Shown here: positions 13,134 through 27,009 of the stretch, one piece after another
Numbering within the stretch: the first letter of the stretch is position 1
Layout of the letters: every line of letters starts with the position of its first letter
From: Blasia pusilla
Lineage: Eukaryota > Marchantiophyta > Marchantiopsida > Blasiales
DNA length: 64,000 nucleotides
NCBI GenBank assembly: GCA_050084515.1
Contig: CM114273.1
Coordinates: 7,068,001-7,132,000, forward strand
Direction of reading: 5' to 3'
The notes under the pieces: generated by a model
Told to the model about the DNA's origin: nothing
Databases searched by the model: none
Seen by the model: the letters and a program-made list of their open reading frames with translations, nothing else
Program-made: the position numbers and the translations under genes

Positions 13134-16100
13134 ATGGCTTGCGCTTGCAAGGTTGCAAGCTGTGGTTTGTTGAGCGAATCGGAGGTGTCAAGGGGCGAGG
13201 TATGGGATCGAGCGGGGTGGAAATCGACGTGCGTAGGTTCTGTCCGCCTTTCGAGAGGCGCGGAATGGAAGCAGAAGGATGCTGCATTCTGCAAGGATTT
13301 AGTTTTTAGGAGCAGGAGAAGGTTAGTGAATTGCGTAGGAACTACTTCGAAAAGGAAGACGGAATTGCCGCACAATTTGAGCAGGATTCATTGCAGTGAG
13401 GAGTTTTGGCGTAGGAGAAACTGGAGTCCTCTTGTGTCTCTATCTCCCAGACGGAGTTTTTTGGTGCGCAGTTCTCTTCAAGTTAGTACTTCAGCGAAGG
13501 CCGGAAATTACGCGAAGGTTATTGTGGACAATGATTCTGATGAGAACTTTACTGTTATCTGCGTGGAGGCGCAGAACAGGATAGGGCTCTTACAGACTAT
13601 AGTTTCTACTTTGAAGGAGCTAGGCTTGAAAATTTCGGACGCTTCGGTTGATCTAGCTGGAGATGTTGTGTCCGAAAAATTCTACGTAACAGGTAATAAT
13701 GGAAAGAAGGTATCGGGAGTGCAAGATGTTCAAAACATAGATGCGGTATTGGTGGCCGCATTGAGTCAGACTGGGATTGTACAACCGTTGAATTCTTCTG
13801 GCCTGTCAGCCTCCATTGCTAAGAAGCGGATTGTACCATTATCAAATGCCGAATTTACGAGTAAATCGAAGCTTCTGTACAGACTTATGGACGGGTATCT
13901 GGAGAATGATGTTTTCAGCATTCAAAAGAGCATCATGGACCATGTGGAGTACACTATTGCTCGGTCACGTTTCAAGTTTGACGATTTTGAGGCCTACATG
14001 GTATTCTGTGACTTCCTTACTTTTGATTTCTTCTTGTAGATCTATTTAGGGATGAATGCATGAATGGCTTTCAAGTCAAAGTGAACTTGAGTTCCTCTTC
14101 TTGAAGAATGCTGACCTGAAAGGGTGGAGCTTAAAGAACAATGCCTTCAATTGGAGACAAGTTATGAGCTCTGTCGTAGTATGAAAATGTAGGACGACGG
14201 TTTGGGTTCGCCTTCGTGATGTTCTACTAGTTAGAAGCGGGAAATTTTCAGTTGTGATGATCTGGAGTGTTCTGTTGATAATTGAGTCTACAGCAGAAAA
14301 GAATTCTGCACGCAGTTCTGTTCATTTGCGAACGCATTATGACTTGTATTAGTTACAGATAGTTTCTGGATTCGTGGTGGGGGAAATTTCCGAAGAAAAG
14401 AATTGGTAATTAAAATTAGCTTTGAATCAGAGCCTCTTGATGCTATAAGACAGAGTCACAGAGAAGATCGTACCAAACGTTAGAACGGAATTCACGCCTT
14501 GAAAATCGGCCTTCCTATGTTGATATGCTGCTCCTCATCCTTGTGCAGGCCACTGCTTACAGTGTAAGAGACCGTTTGATTGAGAGTTGGAACGACACAC
14601 AACATTTTTTCAGGCAGTTGGACACGAAGAGAGTGTACTATCTTTCTATGGAATTTCTAATGGGTGCGTGAGCTGATTATCATTCAACATTTACTTCTTT
14701 AGTTGTGAATTAATTGCTCGTCAGTGTTATTTAATCTCTAATTACTTGTGTTTGAGATCCAGATGCTGTTTTAATTATTCTTCTTAAAGTGCAGCCCTTC
14801 TTTCTTGTGCTTGGCCTTTCACGTGTAACTGAACTTACATTACATAACAATGTTGTTATGTGGTAACAGGTCGTTCGTTACTCAATAGTGTGTACAACCT
14901 TGGAATCCAGGGTGAGTATTCGGAAGCCTTGAAACAGCTTGGGTACAACCTGGAAGTGCTGGTAGAACAGGTAACCTCTGTGTACCATGTTGGCAAGTCG
15001 TGAAACTTTTGAACTCAATTACGTACAGCTGTTGCTAACAAGTTGCTGCCGTAAATCATTCATCTTGTCCGCTTCTGTTTCTATTTGGATTCTCACTGAA
15101 ACATGTGATCGAGAGACTTCCATGTATCTGTGAATGGCCATCATTTAATTTCCACCAATCGGCTGTCACCATTGGTCCCACATATTTCTTTGAGCAATAG
15201 ATCCTGTACAAGACAAAGAATTCGACATCTAGTTTCTGTTGCAAAGCAGAGTGGAGCTCTCAGCGTGTTAGCCTCGATGACTGCTCTTTGTTTGAAGTCT
15301 TTGAAGTTTTCTGGTTTGGTTTGAACTGGTTTTCCTCCAGGAACGAGATGCTGCGCTTGGAAATGGTGGTCTCGGGCGCCTTGCTGCATGCTTTCTGGAT
15401 TCGCTAGCTACAATGAACTATTCTGCCTGGGGGTATGCTTTATGCCAGGCTTTAGAATTTTATTTTGTAGATTTTGAAAGATGATTTCAAACATCGACTT
15501 CAAATAGTGTTTTCTTCGTAATATGGAAACTGGATAACCCAATTGATGCACCAATATACATGTGTGAGACGACGTAGATCGACTAACATGGAAAGTCATT
15601 ACCGAACACTACAGCTTGCTGCCGTGCTTGAACTTCAATAACAAGCTATGCCACCTAGAGAGCAAATAGCTTCGCTCGAAATTGTTAAGAAGGCAATTCT
15701 CTCTTGGCAGGTATGGGATACGGTACCAATATGGAATGTTCCGGCAAACCTTGCAAGATGGCTTTCAGCATGAACAACCTGACTATTGGCTCAACTTTGG
15801 GAATCCTTGGGAGATCGAGCGCGTGCATGTCACGTACCCCATTAGAGTAACCCATCTATCTGTCTACTCAATTTTGTTGCGTTTTATCGGATCTATTTTG
15901 TGTGAATGATACTTATCTGAGACAATACCAAAACAATTGACATCAATTCAAGTTTGCTGCAAAACTGCAAACTTTTGACCCCATGGCTTTTCTTAATATG
16001 ATATGCTGCAGTTCTATGGGAAAGTGGACGAGAGTTGGCAAGGGAGAAAGATTTTCACGTGGATACCAAGTGAACAGGTGAGGCTTTTGCATTCTCTTTA

Positions 16101-19100
16101 CTGGAGACGTGGAACCTTCCTGAGAATGGAAGAGGCATAAGAATTTTGTACTATGGAGATTGGACATAGTGGGAAGGACTCTGCGAGCGATAGGGAAACA
16201 CCCGTTAATCGTAATACATAAGTGGTAGTACTGTGGAATTTCTTATTCTAATTATCAGTGTACTTCTAGAACTCCACAACGTACCCTGTTATTGAACATG
16301 TCCCAATCAAAAGTCAGACTCTGATATTGGCTGATGATTCTGGTGGCAGGTTGCTGCCGTGGCTTATGATAACCCGATACCTGGGTACGGTACCAACAAT
16401 ACTATCAATCTACGCCTCTGGGCAGCCAAGCCCAGTGGGGAATTTGATTTGGTCAGTGACGTGTTTCCTAAACTCATTGTTTCAGACATGCATATGTAGG
16501 TATGCAATAAACAATGCCGTGATCTTCCATGTCGAGAAGCATCACAAAAGACACGGCAGTAAAAGGGAACTACATTGGCGTACATGTGATAGTCCAGGAC
16601 CACCCATCACTTATACCGAAGGACATGGGTGTAGTTTTGTGCTCCCGTTTTACAGAACATCTGACTTTATTGTTGGGCTGGATGCCGTATGTAGCAATCC
16701 TTCAATACAGGGGATTATATCAATGCTATTCTCAGCAAGCAGCGCGCAGAAGCTATAAGCAGCGTTCTTTACCCTGATGATCGTACCTACCAGGTTAGTT
16801 CAATCATAGATATGTTTATGACTTAGTTTTCTCTCCAAGGTGAGAATAAATAAATAGTATTACCAATAGGAAATTTCTTATTCACATCGCTAGGCGTCGC
16901 TATTGTAGAGAAAATCTTTGCCATTTTGAACGCTATCAAAGACGGCTCCATAACATAAAGGTGAACACTTGTAATTTCTGTGTTGTGCTCTCTCTACTTA
17001 ACGCTCACAACAGTTTAGGGGTATGTTCATTATCTATCAGTCGGCGTACTTTTTTTTTTTTAATAAATTTTTTTTATTGTTTCTGGCTTGTATCACGTCC
17101 AAGAGTAGACAATTTTGCCGCGCAACTTAGATCTAGAAGAAGGTAACGTAGTAGGAAGAAAATGGAAGAAAACGAGCAAACATGATATCACCGGTTTTGT
17201 TGTTGATTGAATGCTGCTTTAGTTGCTGTTTCGTACTTGAATCGGGAATGATAGATTGTGTACGAATGTAGGGAAAGGAGCTTCGTTTGAAGCAGCAGTA
17301 CTTTTTCGTGTCAGCATCACTGCAAGATGTTGTGCGCCGGTTCAAGGACCACCATGCGAGTTTTGATGAGTTTCCTGACAAGGTGCGTGCTTCTGAATCA
17401 CCCAGTATCATGCTACATCGTTTTACAGATTAGAATCGCTCGCGAATCTTGGGAAGACTGACCAGGTGAAGATAAGTTTTCTTTTGTCGACAACCGGCTA
17501 TGGTCCAGATCTTGCTGCTCATTGAATTGGTAGTTTAATTTACAAAGTACGTTATGGATGAAGGGTGAAACGTGATTTGTTCTTGTTTATTTTAGTTGAA
17601 GGATCTCGATAACTTGATTATTGTTTTATGCAGAAGTACACGTAAGTAACAATATGAACTCTCGGGTGTGTTGGTTACCAGGTTGCAATTCAGCTGAACG
17701 ACGCACATCCATCCATAGGAATTCCTGAACTGCTCAGGATACTGATCGACGAGGAACGTTTGGAGTATTCCAAGGCTTGGGATATATGCACTAAAGTTTT
17801 CTCCTTCACAAACCACACGGTTCTTCCTGAATCTCTTGAAAAATGGCCTATCGAGCTAATGGAGAGACTATTGCCTCGTCATCTGCAGGTGATTAAAATC
17901 TAGTGCATGGCTCTTTGGTTCCTCAGCAATGTGTTTTGAGCATACTTCTGAATTATCAACTTTCGTAATCAAACTCTTTCATAAGATAGTTATAGGAATG
18001 CATCGATTCCTGACCTTTCGAAGTGTACAACTTGCAGCGGCATTAGAAAATCATCACATTATTGTCCTTAAAGTGGATCATGATGGACGCAGGGTAGGGC
18101 AATGCTTAATAGGAATTACCGACTGATGTTTGCATGATGGAAGCAATTTCACTATGCTACATCCACTATTGATTTGACTCCTCGAGTGACAATGAATGCT
18201 CAGATCATATATGACATCAACTTTCACTTTACTGAGGAGTTGAAGAAAAAGTTTGGAAATGATTATGAACGACTAGCACGGATGTCTATCATCGAAGACG
18301 GAGAGAAGAAGGTAATCTCTTTCTATTTTTTATTTTGCAATCCTTGCTTGTTATGTGCACACGTCCGTGCTTCAATGGACATATATCGAAGGAACCATAA
18401 AGGTGTTCAGATGCATAATCGTTTTTTCAGAGTAGAATCAAATGGTTGATTAGTCTTTACTGTCTAATTCCAGTTGACACAAAGTAGCTTTCACATCTTC
18501 TCTTTCTATTAAGCTAGAAATGTGAATGTGTAAAATCGGATCATTGGCGAATGCTCCTATATCAGGCGTCCGTTTGTTTCCTGTCCTACAAGAGTTTGAA
18601 GGTTCTCTATCAGATGCTTTCTTTGTGTAGAGAACAGTTACCGAAGAAGGTCTGTCACTTTTTGACACGTCACAACGCAATTGAAGGGTTCGGTTGTCCA
18701 GATCTAAAGGTTCTCTATTGGACCAATTTGATCTTATGCGCAGATTGTGCGGATGGGTGCCTTAGCTCTCGTTGCATCTCATACAATAAATGGAGTGGCA
18801 GAAATTCATACCAATCACATCAAGAATATGTTCAAGGCAACCCTTTACTTCCCTTCCTAGAAAAGAAGGGTCTGTCTTTACAGTGGCCCATTGTCTCTGG
18901 TTTGTGTGGTTTTTGTTGTTCCAGATGTGCTGCCTATGATATTACTAGGGTTCTCACTACCTAAGCATGGCACTGTGGAAGTCGTCGAAGCTATCTGTTA
19001 TGTGTTAGGGACATCCTTGTGATTTCTTTGAGCATACATTTTTTGTAATCGGAATTTGTAGCAATTAGCTTTCTCGCCTGTCCCCATGGACGAGAAGAAA

Positions 19101-22100
19101 CCTTCATTTCTTTCATTTGAGTTCGCCTGGACTCTATCCCTGAAAAATTTCATGATAAGGTATCTAATAGATTCTTTTCCTTCTCGAATGCCCTCTTGAT
19201 CTTGGGTGTAGAATGTATGGCCCGTAAAGGGATGCACGCATTGTTTATAAATTCTTTTCCGTGGCCAGACAATTCCTTTAAGATCTACTGAAGGTCTGGG
19301 GGTATGGGCTACAACTGCGAAGTTTTGCATGTTTTCATTCTAACTGTCACTACGAGCATCCTCGGCAATTACCTCCTCCCTGGTTTAATGCTGGGCGTAC
19401 GTGGTAAAAGTTATCACTATTTCTGTCACAAATTGAAGGACTTCGGAGACGAAGAATCCAATTTACGAATTCTTATAGAATTCCTCAGTTGATTCGACAC
19501 CTTAAGTATACTATGAATTGCTTGTTGGGAAGAAATGTTGTCTGTTTTATTTGCTACGCACCAATGTCCTACACTGGTTCTGATTCGATAGATTTTGGAT
19601 GTTGCAGGACTTCTATGAGCTGTGGCCACATAAGTTTCAAAATAAGACGAACGGTGTGACCCAGGTAATTATCATTGGCTGTCGAAGGGAAAAAACTGCT
19701 GGCATATTAGGCGATTGGTTCAGCTTCTAAAATTTTCAGATCGTCTCCAGTTAAGAGATTCGAAGAGATTGGGAATAGACTTTCTGAAGAGATGAGTTTG
19801 TGATAGAGCCTCCTCGCTGCGAATGCCGGCTTGTACACAGTTCGCCCTTTTTTGAAGTTGCTGGGAAAGGAGTTACCCAAAAGAAGGGGATTTGTCTTCA
19901 GAGTTCTAATCAGTTCCCCAAATTTGTGGACATTTGAATTAGTCCAAGAGGCACGAGGTAGTGTTTTTGGGGTGTAGTTTAAACCAAAGAATAATGCGTC
20001 TAGAGAATCCTTCCCTAATAAATCTGGCTGGTTTTCTTTGAAACCTGTTGTTGTACTGAACTTGGTGGCCCAGGGTGTGAACTGACATTACTTTTTTGTG
20101 TGGTCTGATGTAGCGGCGGTGGCTTGCAATTTGTAACCCCGGGCTAAGAGAAGTCATCACGAAATATCTGGGTACAGATGCATGGATCACGCGCCTTGAT
20201 CTTTTGTCGGGCCTCCGAAAGTATGCGTCGAGTCCTGAATTGCAGAAAGAATGGGATCAGGTATTTGCCTGCTCAAAGGATTTCGAATCGGTCTGCTTGC
20301 AGTTTAGACTGGGATAATTTCAATGGAGAAATTCCCAATACTGACCTGATCAGGTCTATGTTCAAATTAAGATAGAACATACCAAAACTCTAGATAATCA
20401 CATTTTGAACTTTTCCTAATCGGCCTGGTACCCTATTGGTCTCCATGCTTGTTGTGAAGTTGGGTCTTGTATTTTTTTTCCCCTCGTGTCGATTAGTGTC
20501 TTTGTATGTGGCAAAGGACATGTCCATCTGTTCTTCTCATTTGATTTCTATATGTGTACAGGCACGCCGTCAAAATAAGGCAAGACTTGCAGCCTATATC
20601 GAGGAGATAAGCGGTGTTCAGGTGATAATTTTCTCCTGAAATTGGACACGCCCATGTGGATGCCTGTAGAATCTCACAGGTTAGCCCCTATTGTTGCGTT
20701 CTCCTATTCAATTATGCTGGTAGAACCAGAAGTAAATTATATATGTTTACTTTGAGAGCAGAATACAATTAAAATCTCATAGCTCTAGCCACAGGAGATG
20801 AGCCAAAGTCCTCTGCTACAAATTGAAAAGAGCAGAAAACTCCTCTCAATTGATAGGCTGTCTGTCTAGGGGCCCGAAGTACAGGAGAGTTTGCCTTTAG
20901 CCAACCACTAACAGATGCAGTCACCAGGAGACATGTCGCCAGAACCCTTCCCACAAGATTTCAAGCTTTGTGAATCGACTTTTCCCTTGAATAGTGCCGC
21001 ATCTAGGAATCCAGATTCCTAAATTGTTACTTCGATCTGTAATCGACCAGCACATAGTGTGTCTCCCTGCTTAATCCTTTGCAAATTCGCATGCAGTTCT
21101 CAGATAGCCTCAATTCATTATGAAATAGCCAATATAACTGTTTTACTCACACCTGAAATTCCTACTGGGTGAAAAATCATTGTTATTCATGCAATCAAAA
21201 GATAGTGTCCATCCGTGTATAGATTGTACTAGCTTTTGTTCACACCTTTAACTTTTAAAATTTTTCAGGTCAGCATTGATGCCATGTTTGACGTTCAAGC
21301 AAAGCGTATCCATGAGTACAAGCGCCAATTTCTCAATGTCTTTAGCATCATACATCGTTACGACTGCATAAAGGTATGTCTATCTTCGCTCCACATCAAG
21401 CGATCTCATCTGTTAGGCGGCTCCAACATAGATGAGGATGCTCTTGTGTTATATCCTTCCTGGAAGTTCGAACCAACGCTGCTAGTAATCTACATGTTCT
21501 TGTAATATCTTACCAATCACTTAAAAATCTCCTCTTTGATACTCATTCCTCCAGGAGTATCTGGAGTTTCTGATAATATCCTTGAATATCCCTACCAATT
21601 CGTGATTGTTTCTGATTTGAGGATGCGGTGACTCCCTGGAATCACCTGAGTAAGAGGAAACATTGATTAAATTGTAGCACGTGGTGCTTTCTAGAGGTGT
21701 CAAAATAGGTTGTATGCATGAAAGCTGAAATGGTTGGCAGCCACTCATCCTGTTGTCCATTCTATTCACGGCCTGTCAGCCGCTCGTGTTAGCCTGAAGC
21801 CGAAGTGGTTGGTGATCAATCAACCCAGCAACTGTTGGTATTCGAGTCTGATTTGTTTCACAGGGGTAGTAATTTAGTTACTTGATTTTTTCTGGATTCG
21901 AGTTTCTTTGTTTAAAATTTCTTTTTCATGCCTTAAATTTTGTTTGCAGCAATGTCATTTTTGCAGTTCTTGCCTGTTGAGAGACTTCTCATTTTCTTGT
22001 CCTTCTTGTTTATTTAATGAAGGGGACTTATTTAGTTGACTCGGGACACGTCACATCTCTTCGTAGGTTTGGTCAGATTACAATCATTCTAGTCATAGCT

Positions 22101-25055
22101 CTAGGGAGACTCCAGCCTCTGAACCTCCCCGACTGTAGCTTTAATGCGATTCTACAGTATGTATTGGCAGGGACATAGACAAAGCCAAGAACTAATTACT
22201 GAACCCACGGAAAGATACATTAATTTCCTAGAGTCCACCAGAAGAAGCGAGGATAAAGATGAATACTGAAGCATGGTGTGTTTTGCTGGTCTACAGAATA
22301 TGTCTCCCGAAGAGAGGAAGAGAGTCGTACCGCGTGTTTGCATACTGGCTGGGAAGGCAGCTCCTGGGTACGAGGTTGCTAAGAAGATCATAAAGCTTGT
22401 GACTGTTGTGGGGGACAAGATCAATCACGATCCTGACGTCGGCAACCTCTTGAAAGTGGTATGAGCTCTTTCATCTTCTCATGCAACCACTTTCTTAGCG
22501 TAGTTCTTCAATGGTGTCTTTAACGACAGACGCGAAGTTTCTAAACTTCTCCACATTGAGTTTTCTGCTTAGTTAAGAGGATCTTGATTATCCCAATTGG
22601 GCAAGGATAAGTCGACGAAAACTCCCTGGTCTATGCTTACGCATAGGGCTGGCGGCAAACGAAAATGATTATTTACTAGTTTAAAAATACGTTGATTACA
22701 AAATTTAAGTAGAATTTCTATTTTTATAATCTTGAAAGAGAAATAACATTTCAGTTTTAAGATAATTCTATTTCTCAATTCAAATTTAAATAAATATCTA
22801 ATTCTCCTAAACAATGTCACTCCTCCATCAGACTATGAAAAATATCTACCCCTTCCTTCCACTATTCCTTTCGAAATGTCATTCATTAACCACAGTGTTA
22901 GTTTATTTTAATTAATGAATAGAATTATTAAAAAAATAATTTTCTTTTCTTTTCATTCATATTCTTTGTCCATATAATATTAAAATTGAAATATTTCCAA
23001 ATAGGATCGTAAATTATAATTTATATTAACGGTTCTAAATAAAAAGTATTTGAAAAGTTTTTGTTGTATGATGCACTGGAAATGAAAAGTGTTTGTGTAA
23101 AATTTATGAAGGGAAGGGATTAATGATGGTGCTCAACGCACTAGTTTCTCATTCCGACTCATTAGTGGTAGCCCTCTGAATACTTACATTTCGTGTTTCA
23201 CGTCACAGATTAGTGCAATCCATTGGGAAGTTGTATGTATTTTCTTATGTCACATATTAGTGCAATCCATTGGGAAGTTGTATGTATTTTCTCATGTCGC
23301 AATATTTCTATCAAACAGTGAAATCCAAAACAATTATTTGTTGGAAGTCCAGGTGTTTGTGCCAGATTACAATGTGTCAGTGGCGGAGCTCATCATACCA
23401 GCAAGCGATTTATCACAACACATCAGGTTTGTCTCTCATGGCACGAGGAATCAATGATTGCTTCGTTTCCAACTACTCTTTTGGTTCAGACTTGAAACAA
23501 CGTATAAACGAAACAACCAGTCAGGTTGATTGTCGCTTGTCATGAAACTCGTATCCATTTCATAAAGACAAGAGTAGAAACTATATTTTGAAAAACCTCG
23601 CAAGTCACTTGCCTCGTGAAATTTTCAGCACTGCAGGAAATGAAGCATCGGGGACAAGTAATATGAAATTCGCCATGAATGGATGCATTCTACTGGGTAC
23701 TCATGACGGGGCCAATGTTGAAATTCAAAAGGAGATTGGCAAGGAAAATATTGTAAGCTTCGAGTTCCACGGCTGGCCAGTATTCTGGTAGTACCTGTTA
23801 ATGGTTTTCTGGTTTCTCTGAAGTTTGTTCAATGCTGTACCGTGATCCCGAGAAAATTTATAGTTGACTTCTTGAGTCTCTATTCATTTGTGGACTCCAC
23901 ATTCCTACCCTGTGAGCGTACCGTCCTGGGTTGCACGTACCTTCAGAAGTTCTTTGCAGGTCTGCCTATTCCCCGTGGTTTATGTGTGGGCACCGTGCTT
24001 GCTGAGAAAGGCCTCTGCAAGGACATAAACGTCACATGTGTGTGGAGTTTCCAGTTTGGAGGATTAAGATTCACTTTGCTTTGATGGTTGGATATTCAAT
24101 GGTGGTTTCTTGTATTTCCTCTTTTCAGTTTCTTTTCGGGACCAAAGCAGACCAAGTATCTAAACTGAGGGCAGAAAGGCGAGATTTCCAACCGCCCCGG
24201 GTATTCAACCGAGTCATTGGGTATGTATTATTAAGGCCAAGACGCTGTGAAAGTACGTCAGATTTCGTGTTTCCGACCCTCACAGTCGTGACTCCTAAGT
24301 ATGTTTCGACAAGTGAAATGCTGACGATTGCCCTCACAATTTGTCATTTGTTGGTCAGGATGTTACGGAACGGGGTTTTCGGGCATCAAGAGCATATGCA
24401 CGTGCTATGTGATACACTTGAAGGACAAGGAGGAGACTACTACCTTCTTGGGAACGATTTCCAAAGCTATTTGGAAGCACAAGTAAGTTTCCCTTAGAGT
24501 CCATCAGAAACTAGTCGCTTAAGGATTCCGAAGAATACCATGAGCTCCTGCGATTCCATCATACGCCTAAAACCTATGGGCTAATCGGATGAGTCTCTGG
24601 CATTTCTTATGTGTTACTGTGTCGTGGTGATGTTAATGAGGCTTTCTTGACATTTGTCTCGCCTTTTATCTGCTTTCATTTTACACTGAGGGAGTCTAAT
24701 TTTTTTGCAACACAGAAACAATGAAGGAAGGTGGATTCAAGGAGAGTAAGGGAGTAATAATCGCACATTTTCTTAAGAGTCAATGCCACTGCAGGATGGA
24801 GCTAGTTCAGGAGCAATGTTTGATGTCAGCAGATTCAGACATGGAATTCTAGTTTTGCTTCAGAAATTCTTGTCTGATCATACGTTGTCCCTCAAATCAC
24901 AGGCGAGTGTGGATGCAGCATATGTTGATCGAGAGCGATGGATCCAAATGAGCATCATGAGCACAGCAGGATCGGGAAAGTTCAGTAGTGACAGAACAAT
25001 ACAAGAATATGCCGATCAAATATGGGGCATCAAACCTTGCAAGCGTCCAGTGTAA
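13134..25055 (+). CDS. ACT-domain alpha-glucan phosphorylase, 22 exons, intact
   Basis: Releases glucose-1-phosphate from alpha-1,4-glucans (starch) with pyridoxal phosphate. Exons by reading: 13134-14000, 14549-14663, 14870-14970, 15341-15432, 15711-15846, 16012-16077, 16350-16451, 16695-16793, 17272-17382, 17682-17888, 18204-18311, 18744-18836, 19608-19664, 20114-20260, 20562-20621, 21269-21373, 22297-22458, 23353-23426, 23629-23752, 24129-24220, 24359-24482, 24903-25055. The phases join to 1064 residues without a stop. Residues 1 to about 120 look like a plastid transit region (inferred); about 127-210 form an ACT domain ([19 protein letters not shown]). The catalytic part shows [40 protein letters not shown] and the PLP-lysine motif [10 protein letters not shown]. 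The roughly 78-residue insertion of plastidic Pho1 is absent between LLPRHLQ and [13 protein letters not shown] is TQRRW here. Intron 12 starts with GC. ATG 13134 is the first in frame. Confidence 0.93.
18837..18838 (+). other. GC 5' splice site of phosphorylase intron 12
   Basis: Exon 12 ends with ATGTTCAAG and the intron starts GCAACC. The next exon (19608, GACTTCTATGAG) follows an ordinary CAG. Continuity MFK|DFYELWP is what the family requires, so a GC-AG intron of 771 bases is the simplest reading. AAG|GCAA resembles the usual context of GC donors. Confidence 0.75.
23202..23295. repeat. 47-bp tandem duplication in phosphorylase intron 17
   Basis: Two adjacent 47-bp copies (23202-23248 and 23249-23295) differ at about two positions. 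They lie just upstream of the acceptor at 23352, inside an unusually AT-rich intron (22459-23352). A recent local slip duplication is likely. Confidence 0.85.
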
Positions 25056-25748
25056 ACATTTGTCCATGTCTTGTGGATTGCAGGTGTCAAAGCAGCCACT
25101 TTTGGCTCGAAGCAGTCTTGTCCACGATTGCTGGCTAAGCCTATTGTCAGCCATTATCTGTCTTGTCATCTTATGTAAAACTACACAAATCGCGAATTTG
25201 TGCATAATGAAGAGTAGAGTAATGTTGGCCAAACGGGAAATGTGTTTCGTGATTCTGTCGAATCCATTCATATGGCTTAGTGGCTAATAAGATCCGTAAT
25301 CTGAGCCAACTTCAGAGGTGAAGCTTTTGTCCAAGTTTTGAGCAAAGGCCGACCACACCCCCTTTTCTTAGTTTAGCTGCTTCTTGTTTCCTATTATTGC
25401 CCGTTCTTGTTCAGACATGTAATCCGATGCCTCAATAATGAGATGTAAAGTATTTCCTTACTGAAATCATTTCGTCTGATTTCCTATGTTGTCCCACGGA
25501 TGTGAAGTTGGTCTCGTCCTCACTCCTCTTCGGTCTTGGTTTTCATTGGGTTGACGAGGTGGGTGATCATCTAAAATATTATTGTAATCTCCTTTTATTT
25601 TTTAATCTCTCCAATGATGATCTTATAAACCTTCTCATTTGAAGTTGATTTAAGATGTCAATTACGAGTTTAGGGAGTTAATAGGTCATCCAACACTAGG
25701 AAATTGGCTCTCGTCGGCGAAAATTACGGCATGCATCGAATGTGAGTC
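25056..25748. other. 3' region of the phosphorylase gene, no other gene
   Basis: Contains the presumed 3' UTR. AATAATGAGATG near 25434 is a plausible polyadenylation signal. The rest is AT-rich and has no recognised feature. Confidence 0.4.
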
Positions 25749-26237
25749 CACTAGTAGTCATGGGGTTAGAAATCACTTGTGTACAACCCGTGCCCATGTG
25801 TGTCAAGCATGTGATTGCAGATCAAGAAGGCACTCTCCAATAATATTATAGACTATTTACTAGGTCTCACACTCCTAATGCAATTATGGCACGCATTCTT
25901 CTAGTCCATTATCAAAAAATGCCCCTTCGGGGAGCTATTCTTCTTTCTTTTGGTGAAGCATAACCCCAAGTAGGGTGTTGACATGGTGCATGTGTATCAC
26001 TAGTAGTCATGGGGTTAGAAATCACACGTGTACAATCCGTTCCCATGTGTGTCAAGCATGTGTTTGCAGATCAAGAAAGCACTCTCCAGTAATAATATAG
26101 ACTATTTACTAGGTCTCACACTCCTAATGCAATTATGGCATTCATTCTTCTCATCCAAATGCCCCTTAGTGGAGCTACTCTTCTTTCTTTTGGTGAAGCA
26201 TAACCCCAAGTAGGGTGTTGACATGGTGCATGTGTAC
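25749..26237. repeat. Tandem duplication, unit about 249 bp
   Basis: Unit 1 (25749-25997) and unit 2 (25998-26237) both start CACTAGTAGTCATGGGG and end in GTTGACATGGTGCATGTGTA. They show scattered substitutions and a small deletion in the second. No coding signal is conserved. The origin is unknown. Confidence 0.85.
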
Positions 26238-27009
26238 CATGTGTCTCAAAATAAATCTACACACTTAGTCACGAAGAAGCCAACTAAATAACAGAGGAGG
26301 AAAATTCAATCTTTCAAAATAAAGCATGTTGGGGTTTTATTCTTTCTTTTCCGTATAAAGAATTTATTTTCTTGAAATAAGGAGGGTTTGAGTGAGTTTT
26401 GAAAATGAGAAAAAGAATGAAGAGTCGTGCCATGTGGAGAGAAGAAGAATTTATGATGAAGAACAAAAAAAAATTTAAAAGGAAGAGAGGATAACTTCTA
26501 TTTTTTGGCGGATAAGGATAAAGTGGAGAGAATTTTCTTTTCTTTATTTATGAATCTTCAAAACAAGGAAGTGAGGATGGAGGTTAGGAATTCTTTAAGT
26601 TGAATTAAGAATAATATCACACATCAATGACTAATAAGGGAATTAAGGAAGATGGGTGGATTTTAGCTGGTCCAACCACTTATTTTGGATTGCGACCTCA
26701 TTATTCGAGCTTCGAGATCTTCACTATGTCTAGAAATTGGATACCCTTGTCGTGCCCATACACATCGCTACACAACCCACATCATTGGTCACATCTACAC
26801 ACCACACTACATCAATCTTCTCCAACATACGGGTAGATCCACACATAAACGAAATACACTCACGCATCGTCGCATATATACTGGGACACTCACATATATA
26901 TCTTTCTCATGTAAAGTCAAGAGTAGTAAAAACGGTTCACCCGGCCTAAACTCCACTCATGAATCTACATCGGCATATCGAACCATATCCACCCTCTGCT
27001 ATGAGGGTA
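26238..27009. other. No gene; scattered repeat words
   Basis: AT-rich first half. From about 26750 the words CATACACATCGCTACACAAC and related CA-rich stretches appear; they recur at 27010-27131 and 27657-27776. No protein is recognised. Confidence 0.45.

Noticed and set aside
12902-13375. 157-codon - strand frame over phosphorylase exon 1
   Set aside because: It lacks a motif, and the + strand is the coding strand of an intact gene.
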